Source: UMGS621 sp964468815 (lineage in GTDB: Bacteria; Bacillota; Clostridia; Christensenellales; Borkfalkiaceae). From it: DNA of 50,262 nt. The position numbers and the translations under genes are program-made. A model generated the notes under the pieces. It did no database searches and was not told the DNA's origin. It saw only the letters and a list, made by a program, of their open reading frames with translations. This document shows, in pieces, positions 24,764 through 33,272 of this stretch (positions are counted from its first letter, which is position 1; every line of letters starts with the position of its first letter). Location: assembly GCA_964468815.1 (NCBI GenBank), contig CAYXWN010000009.1, positions 1 through 50,262 on the forward strand. Reading direction: 5' to 3'.

Positions 24764-25645
24764 ATGGCGAATTTAAAAGACGACAGTGTCGGTTATAAGA
24801 TATTTACGGTTATCAATTATATTGTTCTGACGCTTTTGGGATTGTTGTGCTTGCTTCCTATGCTCCACATTCTTGCGATTTCGTTTAGCGCAAAGGGATA
24901 CGTCGAGGCAAATCTCGTTACTTTTATTCCGAAAGGCTTTACTTGGGACTCTTACGGATATATTTTTGCGAACCCCGGCTTTTGGAGCGCACTCAGAATC
25001 AGCGTGATAAAGACCGTGTTGGGAACGCTTTTGACGACGTTTTTTACTATTCTTTTGGCGTATCCGCTCTCGCGTGACGATTCCGCGTTCCGCGGCAGAA
25101 AGATTTATATGGGCTTGTTGATCGTCGCCATGCTGTTCGGCGGCGGACTCGTTCCGACCTATCTTCTCGTTGCGAATACGCTGCATTTGAAGGATACCGT
25201 ATGGGCGTTGATTTTTCCGTGCAGTATTCAAGTTTTTCTCGCGATCATGATGATGAATTTCTTCCGTCAACTTCCGCGTTCGATGGAAGAGGCCGCGATC
25301 ATCGACGGTTCGGATCACTTTAACGTGATGTGGCAAATCGTCGTTCCGTGTTCTACGCCGATCATCGTAACCGTCATGATGTTTGCGTTTATCAATCAAT
25401 GGAACAGTTGGTTTGACGGGCTTATTTACAGTTCGCAACCCGAATTTTACCCGTTGCAGACGTATTTGCAACAGTTTTTGAAAGAGCCGGCGCTTTCGGG
25501 ACTTCAAAACACGTATAAAGAAGTCAGCAACAACTCGCTTGCGGCGGCGAATATATTCGTTATTTTATTACCCGTGATCGTGCTGTATCCCTGGGTGCAA
25601 AAATATTTTATCAAAGGCATTGTGCTCGGGAGCGTAAAGGGGTAA
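24764..25645 (+). CDS. ABC sugar permease, LplC type
   Basis: 293 residues, six predicted helices, EAA loop SMEEAAIIDGSDHFNVMWQIVVP, and the family end IVLGSVKG. Second channel subunit. No ATPase gene follows, as is normal for CUT1/Lpl systems that share an MsmK/UgpC-type ATPase. Confidence 0.93.
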   Translation: MANLKDDSVGYKIFTVINYIVLTLLGLLCLLPMLHILAISFSAKGYVEANLVTFIPKGFTWDSYGYIFANPGFWSALRISVIKTVLGTLLTTFFTILLAYPLSRDDSAFRGRKIYMGLLIVAMLFGGGLVPTYLLVANTLHLKDTVWALIFPCSIQVFLAIMMMNFFRQLPRSMEEAAIIDGSDHFNVMWQIVVPCSTPIIVTVMMFAFINQWNSWFDGLIYSSQPEFYPLQTYLQQFLKEPALSGLQNTYKEVSNNSLAAANIFVILLPVIVLYPWVQKYFIKGIVLGSVKG

Positions 25646-25655
25646 GGAGGAGATT

Positions 25656-27038
25656 ATGAAAAGATTTTTAGCAGGTTTGATTTTAGTGATGATGCTTTCT
25701 CTTTCGTTCACGACGGTGTTTGCCGCCGCGGAAGAAAAAGAATCGACCGGGAGTTGGTTACCGCAAAACTATATACTCGACGGGTACGAGATCCCGACCG
25801 TAATGACCTACGACGCGCAAAACGGCTCGGTTTTGTTTAAGGGCGGTTTGAACGCCGGAATCGCGACCACCGGGTTTTCGTATGCCAAGCCGATCGACGT
25901 CACGAATTTCTCTATCGAAATGACGTGGAATATTCCCGATATTGATCAACTTACTTGGATTTGCTTTACGTTCCTCGATTCGCTGACCGCGTACGACGAC
26001 GGAAACCCCGTTCCTGTCAATATGCCGTTCAACGCGTTCAAGGGCAGAAATAATTACGAGAACAACGTACAGACGGGCGGCGTTTTGCAGTTTTGGACGG
26101 AAAATCTTCTTTCGGACAACGTGATCGGCGTCACTTATAACGAGAAGAATTTAGACAACGTAACCGGCGTTAAGACGACGACTGGTTGGAAAGACATCAC
26201 GAACGGCAATTTCGCGTCGGTAATTAAATTGGACGAAGCCTATAACGGCGAATTTTCTCTTTCTCTTACGGAGAACGAGGACGGCGTTGCGTTCAACGTG
26301 TTCGACGGGGCGTGGAAGGGGCAGAACCTTGAAAACGAAGAGGTTTTCGAGCCGCTCGCTTGTCTGAACGCCGGTAATACGCTGTTCGGCTTAAAAGATT
26401 ATTTTGCAAAAAACGACTGTTATTTTTCCATGTTGCTTATGTATAAGGACGGCAATCACCGTAACGTCGAATTGAAAGTATCCGAAGTAGACGGAAAACT
26501 CGCTTGCGACGGAATGGCTCCGTCCTATCTGAACGATAAAACCGTTACGGCGGACGGAATCACGGCGACCGTCAAAAACGACGTGATCGGCAATTTCGGC
26601 GTTTACGCCGGGCAGATCGACGGACTGAAAAAGGCGGTTTACGACAGCGAGGACGACGATTACGCGGCGGTTGCGGCAAGAGCGGAGAAATCGCAAATGG
26701 AAATTCTCGATTTCTTTTCGGTTTCCCCCACGGTAGAGGGAAAAGAAATTTATCTGAACGGATATTTCGACGCGGAATATACGCTCCCCGACGGCTACGG
26801 CGAATTTAAGTTTTACTATATCAACGAGGACGGAGAAGCCGAGGCGTTGGCGGATTCCTTTGCGGTCGAAGAAAACGGCGTTCTGAAATTCAAGGCGGAT
26901 AACGCCAATATCGAAAAGATCGCGATTTTAGGTAAAAAAGCAAGCGGTTGTGGCGGCAACGTAAGCGGCGCGAGCGCGCTGTTGTGCCTCGTTGCAATCC
27001 TTCCCGTCGTCATTGCAATTAAGAAAAAGGAGTGTTAG
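25656..27038 (+). CDS. Secreted jelly-roll-like protein with SGC C-terminal anchor
   Basis: 460 residues; AAGGAGG precedes ATG 25656. Signal peptide 1-26 (MKRFLAGLILVMMLSLSFTTVFAAA). The first module (about 35-290) shares IDVTNFSIEMTWN and MLLMYKDGNHRNVELKVSEVDG motifs with the next gene, and the VTNF pattern with the protein at 19820. A short C-terminal domain (about 370-430) matches that of the next gene. The end reads KKASGCGGN, a hydrophobic helix, then IKKKEC. Function unknown; likely surface glycan binding (inference from operon). Confidence 0.7.
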   Translation: MKRFLAGLILVMMLSLSFTTVFAAAEEKESTGSWLPQNYILDGYEIPTVMTYDAQNGSVLFKGGLNAGIATTGFSYAKPIDVTNFSIEMTWNIPDIDQLTWICFTFLDSLTAYDDGNPVPVNMPFNAFKGRNNYENNVQTGGVLQFWTENLLSDNVIGVTYNEKNLDNVTGVKTTTGWKDITNGNFASVIKLDEAYNGEFSLSLTENEDGVAFNVFDGAWKGQNLENEEVFEPLACLNAGNTLFGLKDYFAKNDCYFSMLLMYKDGNHRNVELKVSEVDGKLACDGMAPSYLNDKTVTADGITATVKNDVIGNFGVYAGQIDGLKKAVYDSEDDDYAAVAARAEKSQMEILDFFSVSPTVEGKEIYLNGYFDAEYTLPDGYGEFKFYYINEDGEAEALADSFAVEENGVLKFKADNANIEKIAILGKKASGCGGNVSGASALLCLVAILPVVIAIKKKEC

Positions 27039-27042
27039 AATC

Positions 27043-28653
27043 ATGAAAAAAAGATTTCTCAGTTTCGCCGCGCTCGTGCTTACGGTCGCGTTGTCTGCCG
27101 GGATTGGTGTCGGCGCGTCCGCGGATCAAGCCCCCGAAAGTTATTTGGCGACCGATTGGAAGCCGTTTAATTACGTCTTAACCAGCGGCGCAGGCTCGAA
27201 TACAAAATACAACGATATCCGAACGAACGTCGATTTTTCGGACAACAAACTCACCGCGAGCGGCAGAACGACGAGCGGCGGCATGGGCGTAAGTTTTGTT
27301 CCCGAAATCGATATCGAAAATTTTGAGATCGAATTTTCCTTAAATTCTTGGCAAAAGGTAAGTACGGACAGATGGTTTGGTTTTACGCTTACCGACGTGT
27401 TGCAAAAGACGGATAAATTCAACGAAGTGCCCTTTTATTCAAAGCATAGCGAAAGTTGGACAAATTCGTACGGCGCAGGTATTTTGTTCGCGTTAAGACC
27501 TGCCGAAAACGGCGAATGTACCATTCAGTTCAACTATATCGGAATCGAGCCGTCGTACGACGCCGACGGGAATTTTAATCCCAAAGCAGGGGAATATGCG
27601 GACGGTTATCTCGGTTGGGCGGGATATCTTTCGACCATTCAACTCTGCAACGAAGATTGGTCGAAAAAGAGCGATTATACGGACTTAAAAGTCACGATGA
27701 AAGCGACGACCGAAAACGGGAAAGCCGGGGTTGCGTTTGAGTTGAACGACGGGTATTATTACAGAACGGACTACGTTTACGGAACGCCGTCGGACGAAAG
27801 AGGGCTTTCCAAATCCGAAACCAATTTTGAGGCGGACGTTTTCGCATCGCTCGATTTGGACGGGAACGGCTTTTTGACCGAAAGCGAATTTAACAATTTC
27901 ATATACGGTAGCGCATGGAATAACGGAAACGATAAAAAGTCGTTGATTCCGTACGCAAACTACGGTGACAGTTATTACGCGCTCGTCGAATACGAGAAGA
28001 AGTTGCAAGAAAGCGGCAAACGCCTTTATTTGAGTTTTATGTACAAGGACGCTTGGGATATCAGAGAAGGATCTCCGGACGCGAGTTTTACCATTGAACG
28101 GGTAAACGGCAAAAACGCGACGGCAGGCGAAGAGTTGAATCTTCTTGCGGATAAGACGGTAGACGGCGCGATCAAAGCGACGGTCGGCTACGAGAATTTA
28201 CACGCCGGCGTCTATCCGTCCGATCTTGAAAAGATCCTTTTGGAAACGGTGGAAGAAAGCGCGTATCAAAAGGCGAAAAAGAATCTCGACGATACCGCGA
28301 AATCGCTGAAAAAAGGCTATTCGGTCGTTCATGTTAAGGCGCAAACCAAGGACGGCTATTTCGTTAAATTTATAGGAGAGCAAGAGATTTCGCTCAATAC
28401 GGAGCAGTATTCGGGCGCGAAGATCTATAAGATCGTCGGAGAGGATATCGACGAGGTTGCTTCTACCGAGGCGAACGGGTACGTTACGTTCAAGATCAAT
28501 TCGTCGGATACGCAAATCGTGATCATGACGGACGGCGCGCAATCGGGCGGTTGCGGTTCTATGGTTAAAGGCTCTGCGTTGGTTGCGATGATCCCCCTTG
28601 CTTTCGTAGCGATAATATTAAAAAACAGAAAAAATGAAGAAAAAAACCGTTAA
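27043..28653 (+). CDS. Secreted jelly-roll-like protein with EF-hand loop and SGC-type anchor
   Basis: 536 residues from ATG 27043 (AAGGAG at 27027-27032); an upstream frame extension into the previous gene is rejected. Signal peptide to about residue 26 (ALVLTVALSAGIGVGASA). The module IDIENFEIEFSLNSW...LYLSFMYKDAW parallels the previous gene. An EF-hand-like calcium loop DLDGNGFLTESE lies near residues 269-280. The C-terminal domain (KIYKIVGEDIDEVA...VTFKINSSDTQIVIM) and the SGGCGSM motif plus hydrophobic helix and KNRKNEEKNR tail match the anchor of its neighbours. It overlaps the next gene by 20 bp. Confidence 0.7.
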   Translation: MKKRFLSFAALVLTVALSAGIGVGASADQAPESYLATDWKPFNYVLTSGAGSNTKYNDIRTNVDFSDNKLTASGRTTSGGMGVSFVPEIDIENFEIEFSLNSWQKVSTDRWFGFTLTDVLQKTDKFNEVPFYSKHSESWTNSYGAGILFALRPAENGECTIQFNYIGIEPSYDADGNFNPKAGEYADGYLGWAGYLSTIQLCNEDWSKKSDYTDLKVTMKATTENGKAGVAFELNDGYYYRTDYVYGTPSDERGLSKSETNFEADVFASLDLDGNGFLTESEFNNFIYGSAWNNGNDKKSLIPYANYGDSYYALVEYEKKLQESGKRLYLSFMYKDAWDIREGSPDASFTIERVNGKNATAGEELNLLADKTVDGAIKATVGYENLHAGVYPSDLEKILLETVEESAYQKAKKNLDDTAKSLKKGYSVVHVKAQTKDGYFVKFIGEQEISLNTEQYSGAKIYKIVGEDIDEVASTEANGYVTFKINSSDTQIVIMTDGAQSGGCGSMVKGSALVAMIPLAFVAIILKNRKNEEKNR

Positions 28654-29746
28654 GGCATTGAGCCTTTTGTTATCGGCAGGGTTTGTTTTCGCTTCCGCCT
28701 CTTGCGGAGGCGAAACGCCGCAGCCGACCGAACCGAGCGAGCCGATTTACGAATACGTTTCTCTTCTTTCGGACAAGAAATTTGAAAACGGATTTACCGT
28801 ACGCGGACTCGGCGCGCCCATTTACGGCGACGAAATCGAAAATTTTCCGCAAAAATACGATACCGACGTCGTTTTTCAGTACGACAAGCAGGACGCGGAA
28901 AAGCCCTCTTGGAATTTGGCGCAATGGGCGTCCCGTTATCCGTTCCACGACGTAAACAATACGGTTTCGGAGGAGAAAGACGGCAAGCGGACGTTCAACT
29001 ATGCGTTCAGCGATTTGGGAAACGGGAAATATCGTTACGATAACCAGTCGAAAACGGTAGAAGTCGACACCGCGACGGGAGAAATCGAACTTTCGCTGCG
29101 TGCGTCCGAATGTTATAAATACGACAGAGCGGAAGGCGAAGAGTGGCCGCATCTTCTTTTGGAACAAAAATTTTCCACGGGAAAGGATGCGCCCCGTCAA
29201 ACCGCGCTTAAAAATACCGACAGTCTTGTTGTTTCGCTCGATTGCAAACTCAATTCGTTTGCGGATAAAATGACGGGCGAGGCGGATAAAGATCTCCATT
29301 CCGCGGTGTGTATGCTGTATCTTTTCGTGTCGTATCTGCCAAAAGGCAGCGTCGGCTTTTCGGATATGATGTGGCTCGGTCTTACCGTGTTCGATAACCG
29401 AACGCCCTTCGCCTCTGGCATGAGCGGCGCGGACGAGGGGACGAAAGGCTCGGCGACCGGGAAATGGATCTACAACGTGCCGACGACGAAATTCTTTTCG
29501 CTCGACAATAATCTTTACGACGACGCTGGCAACATGAAATTCGGCGAATGGGCTACCCTTGAAATTGATATGTACGAATACGTCAAGTCTGCTTTGAGCG
29601 ACGCGCAACGCGGCGGAATGATGAAGGGCGCGACGATGAAAGATTTGTACATCAGCGGAACGTATCTCGGTTTTGAAACGCCGGGGACGTACGACCTCGA
29701 TATGTCGTTTAGAAATTTCAATATCGAAGCATATATAAAACAATGA
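28634..29746 (+). CDS. Lipoprotein, RGLG/WASRYPFHD family, copy 1
   Basis: 370 residues, starting inside the end of the previous gene. Lipoprotein signal with lipobox ASASC (Cys about 24), then a Pro/Glu-rich linker. The mature domain has KKFENGFTVRGLG, QWASRYPFHD, DLGNGKYRYDNQSK and EWPHLLLEQ. It aligns along its whole length with the next gene, so the pair arose by tandem duplication. I do not recognise the family. The beta-rich pattern and lipid anchor suggest a surface carbohydrate-binding protein that feeds the transporter (inference). Confidence 0.7.
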   Translation: MKKKTVKALSLLLSAGFVFASASCGGETPQPTEPSEPIYEYVSLLSDKKFENGFTVRGLGAPIYGDEIENFPQKYDTDVVFQYDKQDAEKPSWNLAQWASRYPFHDVNNTVSEEKDGKRTFNYAFSDLGNGKYRYDNQSKTVEVDTATGEIELSLRASECYKYDRAEGEEWPHLLLEQKFSTGKDAPRQTALKNTDSLVVSLDCKLNSFADKMTGEADKDLHSAVCMLYLFVSYLPKGSVGFSDMMWLGLTVFDNRTPFASGMSGADEGTKGSATGKWIYNVPTTKFFSLDNNLYDDAGNMKFGEWATLEIDMYEYVKSALSDAQRGGMMKGATMKDLYISGTYLGFETPGTYDLDMSFRNFNIEAYIKQ

Positions 29747-30864
29747 AGCCGTTATTAAAAATCATATCGCTCGTTTTAAGCGTTGTGTTTGTTGCGACTT
29801 TTTTCGGTTGTTCTACTCCGACGCCCTCTTTACCGATCGAGCCGGAGCAACCGATCGAAGGGGACGATAAAGTGTATACTTCTATTATCAAAGATAAAAA
29901 ATTCAAGCAGGGTTTCGTGGTGCGCGGACTCGGCAAGTCTATGTACGAAGACGAAATCGAATCTTTCGGCGATCCGTACGATCCGATGGTTTATTTCGAT
30001 TACGAAAAGGACGGGCTTCGTCCTTCTTGGCGGTTGTGTCAATGGGCGAGCCGTTATCCGTTCCATGACAAGGGAAATTCGACCTTTGAATATAAGAACG
30101 GAAAAAAGACGTATAATTATCGGTTTACCGATTTGGGAAACGGCGCGTATCGGTACGACAATCAATCCAAGTCGATCGCGGTCAATACGAAAACAGGGGA
30201 ATACTCTCTGGAATTAAAAGGCTCGGAAGTATATAAGGACGTTCGCGTCGCCGGGCAGGAATGGCCGCATCTTTTATTAGAACAGTATATTTCCGCTTCT
30301 TCGAGCGAATTTACCGCCGCAAAGATTTCGGATTCCGCAAGTATCCGCGTGCGGTGGGACGCAAGGCTGGATTCGTTTGTCGATAACATGGGCGAAAACG
30401 CCGATCCGTCCCTTCATTCCGCCATGTGTCTGTTTTATTTGTTCGTGGCGAATTACGACGAAAGCACTTCCGTCTTTACCGATATGTTGTGGTTCGGAAT
30501 TCCTATTTTCGATAATCGGTACGCCGTATCGCCCGAAATGAGTTTCCCGGACGTCGGCAGCAAGGATTCCGCTACTGAAAAATGGATCTTTAATATTTCG
30601 TCCGATACTTTTTTTTCGGGAGATAATAACTTTTACGACGGGGACGGAAACCGCGTTTTTAACGAGTGGAAAACGGTGGACGTCGAACTCGTTTCGCTGA
30701 TTCATCGTGCGTTCGACGAGGCGCAAGCGGCAGGATATATGATCAATTCCGCTTGGGAAAATCTATATATTAACGGAATGTATACGGGCTTTGAAATCCC
30801 CGGTAATTACGATATTAAAATGTCCTTTAAGAATTTGGACGTTATTACGGAGAAGATAAAGTGA
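29743..30864 (+). CDS. Lipoprotein, RGLG/WASRYPFHD family, copy 2
   Basis: 373 residues, ATGA overlap with copy 1. Lipobox FFGC (Cys about 24). It shares with copy 1 KKFKQGFVVRGLG, QWASRYPFHD, DLGNGAYRYDNQSK, EWPHLLLEQ, LHSAMCLFYLFVANY, and the C-terminal YINGMYTGFEIPGNYDIKMSF pattern. Both copies are complete and clearly diverged, which points to retained separate roles, perhaps different ligands. The GTG of the mannosidase gene overlaps its stop. Confidence 0.7.
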   Translation: MKPLLKIISLVLSVVFVATFFGCSTPTPSLPIEPEQPIEGDDKVYTSIIKDKKFKQGFVVRGLGKSMYEDEIESFGDPYDPMVYFDYEKDGLRPSWRLCQWASRYPFHDKGNSTFEYKNGKKTYNYRFTDLGNGAYRYDNQSKSIAVNTKTGEYSLELKGSEVYKDVRVAGQEWPHLLLEQYISASSSEFTAAKISDSASIRVRWDARLDSFVDNMGENADPSLHSAMCLFYLFVANYDESTSVFTDMLWFGIPIFDNRYAVSPEMSFPDVGSKDSATEKWIFNISSDTFFSGDNNFYDGDGNRVFNEWKTVDVELVSLIHRAFDEAQAAGYMINSAWENLYINGMYTGFEIPGNYDIKMSFKNLDVITEKIK

Positions 30865-33272
30865 GAGAAGTTCATTTGATTTGCAACGCGCATCTTGATT
30901 TGATGTGGCTGTGGGAATGGGAAGAAGGCGCGGCGGAGGCGCTTTCCACCTTTCGTACGGCGGCGCGGCTTGCAGAGGAGTTCGACGATTTTATTTTCAA
31001 TCATAACGAAAGTTTGCTGTATGAATGGATCGAAGAGTACGAGCCGGCGTTGTTCGAGCGCATTAAAAAACTGATCGCGCGCGGAAAATGGAACGTGATC
31101 GGCGGCTGGTTTATGCAGCCCGATTGCAATCTTCCGTCCGGAGAGGCGTTCGTGCGGCAGATAGAAGAGGGAAACGAGTATTTTCGGAAAAAATTCGGGC
31201 TGACGTTTGAAACGGGCGTGAATTTCGATTCTTTCGGACATTCGCGCGGACTTGTGCAGATTATGAACAAGGCGGGATATCGGAATTATCTCGTATGCCG
31301 CCCGACGCGTGCGAATTTGGACATTTCGGACGAATTTCGTTGGATCGGGTACGACGGCTCTGAAATTTTTACAAGACGGCATTTCGAGTTGTATAACAGT
31401 CCGCTCGGAAAAGCCGCCGAAAAGATTCGCAATCTCATAGAGGAGCACGACGACGATCCGTTGTGTATTCTTTGGGGTGTCGGCAATCACGGCGGCGGTC
31501 CGTCCGAGCAAGATTTAAGAGAGATTGCAAAATTACAAAAAGGAATGCTTGCTCGGGGTGTGAAGATCGTTCATTCCACGCCGGACGCGTATTTTAACGC
31601 GACGAAAGAAAAGAAGAGCGCGACGCCGACCGTCGATTGTTCGTTAAGACCGAGCAATACGGGCTGTTATACGTCGCAAATTTTGGTGAAACAAGGGTAC
31701 AGACGGTTGGAAAACGAATATTTCGCCACCGAAAAAATGTGCGCCGCGGCTGCGCTTGCCGGAAAAGCGGAGTACCCGACCGAGGGGTTGCGAGAGGCGC
31801 GTCGGGATATGCTGTTCGTGCAGTTCCACGACGTTCTCCCCGGAACGGCGATCAAGGCGGCGGAAGAAACCGGACTCAATATGATCAGCCACGGCTTAAA
31901 AATTTTATCCGAGTTGAAACTGAAAGCCTTTTTCGCCTTGTCGCACGGAATTGATTATACCGCGTGCGGCAATTATCCCGTGCTTGTCTATAATCCGCAT
32001 CCGTACGAAACGGAACTTCCCGTTTCTTGCGAGTTTAACCTTGCGGATCAAAATTGGGAAGAGAATTTTACCGTAATGGACGTATATTCGGAAAGCGGCG
32101 AGATTCTTCCCTCTCAAATCGAAAAAGAAAGCAGCAATTTGAATCTCGATTGGCGCAAAAAGGTGGTTTTTCGGGCGAAATTAAAGCCCATGCAGACGTC
32201 CTTTTTCGAGTGCCGTCCGAGAAAGATTTCTCAGATCGAAAGACCGGTTTTAACGGGCGATTATGAATTTTTAGGCTCTTTCTCGGGGCGCATAGACAGT
32301 CGGACGGGGCTTGTTTCTCTGTCTGCCGACGGGGTGAATTATGTGAAAAACGCGTTTACGCTCACCGTCTTTTCGGATACGGAAGATCCTTGGGCGATGC
32401 GTGATTTTCAAGATAAGCGTTTAGGCGAGCCGATCGGTACGTTTACGTTGTTATCTCCCGAAGAAAGCGCGAAATTTTCGGGCGTAAAGCAACCGTTAGC
32501 CCCCGTTCGCATCATTGAAAGCGGCGCGGTGCGCGACGTAATCGAGGCGGTTTTCGGGTACGGCGAGTCCAAAGCCGTCGTGCGGTATTCCTTTTATAAG
32601 GAGCAAAACGCCTTGGATTTATTCGTCAGAACACGTTTTGCGGAAAAAGATAAGTGCTTAAAACTTGCGATTCCGCTGTCGATTGACGGAGAGCCGATCG
32701 GCGAGCAGGCTTACGGCGAGGAATCGTTGCGGACGGACGGCGGAGAAAGCGTGTTCGTCGCGTGGTGCGGCGTTCGCGGAACAGAGGGCAACTTTTACGC
32801 GCTCAATCGGGGAAATTACGCGGCGAGTTACGAAAACGGCGTGTTGTATTTGACGCTTTTGAGAACGCCGGCGTATACGGGACACCCGATAAACGACAGA
32901 GAGATTCTTTTTCAAGACAGATACACCGAGCGGATTGACGTCGGCGTGAGAGAGTTCTCCTTTTCTTTCCGATTCGGAACGGAAGCGATCAACCCGACGA
33001 GGGAAGCCGCGCTGTATGGCGAAGCGCCGTTTGCGTTATCCTTTTTCCCTCTTTACGAGGGGGACGCGCGCGAGGCGGCTTTATGCGCCGAGGGCGGAGA
33101 GGTTACCGCGTTTTACAAGAAAGAGGACGCCTACGTGATCAGAATTTACAACCCGAGGCCAGAATCTGCCGACATGCGGATTCGTTCCAAGGGGTTGGAA
33201 CTTGATCGAACTGTTCGATTGAGTGCGTTTTCTTTTGAAACGATTACCGTAAAGGGAAAAAATAAAAAATGA
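30861..33272 (+). CDS. GH38 alpha-mannosidase
   Basis: 803 residues from GTG 30861, overlapping the previous TGA. No signal peptide, so cytoplasmic. Zinc-site motif NAHLDLMWLW near the N-terminus; nucleophile region GVNFDSFGHSRG; further zinc/active-site loop WGVGNHGGGPSE; then the middle helical domain (LFVQFHDVLPGTAIKAAEE) and C-terminal beta domains. It hydrolyses terminal alpha-mannosyl residues, retaining. It gives the best hint of substrate for this locus: a mannose-containing glycan such as N-glycan or mannan fragments. Confidence 0.93.
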   Translation: MREVHLICNAHLDLMWLWEWEEGAAEALSTFRTAARLAEEFDDFIFNHNESLLYEWIEEYEPALFERIKKLIARGKWNVIGGWFMQPDCNLPSGEAFVRQIEEGNEYFRKKFGLTFETGVNFDSFGHSRGLVQIMNKAGYRNYLVCRPTRANLDISDEFRWIGYDGSEIFTRRHFELYNSPLGKAAEKIRNLIEEHDDDPLCILWGVGNHGGGPSEQDLREIAKLQKGMLARGVKIVHSTPDAYFNATKEKKSATPTVDCSLRPSNTGCYTSQILVKQGYRRLENEYFATEKMCAAAALAGKAEYPTEGLREARRDMLFVQFHDVLPGTAIKAAEETGLNMISHGLKILSELKLKAFFALSHGIDYTACGNYPVLVYNPHPYETELPVSCEFNLADQNWEENFTVMDVYSESGEILPSQIEKESSNLNLDWRKKVVFRAKLKPMQTSFFECRPRKISQIERPVLTGDYEFLGSFSGRIDSRTGLVSLSADGVNYVKNAFTLTVFSDTEDPWAMRDFQDKRLGEPIGTFTLLSPEESAKFSGVKQPLAPVRIIESGAVRDVIEAVFGYGESKAVVRYSFYKEQNALDLFVRTRFAEKDKCLKLAIPLSIDGEPIGEQAYGEESLRTDGGESVFVAWCGVRGTEGNFYALNRGNYAASYENGVLYLTLLRTPAYTGHPINDREILFQDRYTERIDVGVREFSFSFRFGTEAINPTREAALYGEAPFALSFFPLYEGDAREAALCAEGGEVTAFYKKEDAYVIRIYNPRPESADMRIRSKGLELDRTVRLSAFSFETITVKGKNKK

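Noticed and set aside
28670..29743. 357-codon reverse-strand frame opposite the first lipoprotein gene
   Set aside because: Shadow of a real gene; very Arg/Phe/His-rich, no ribosome site, no family resemblance.
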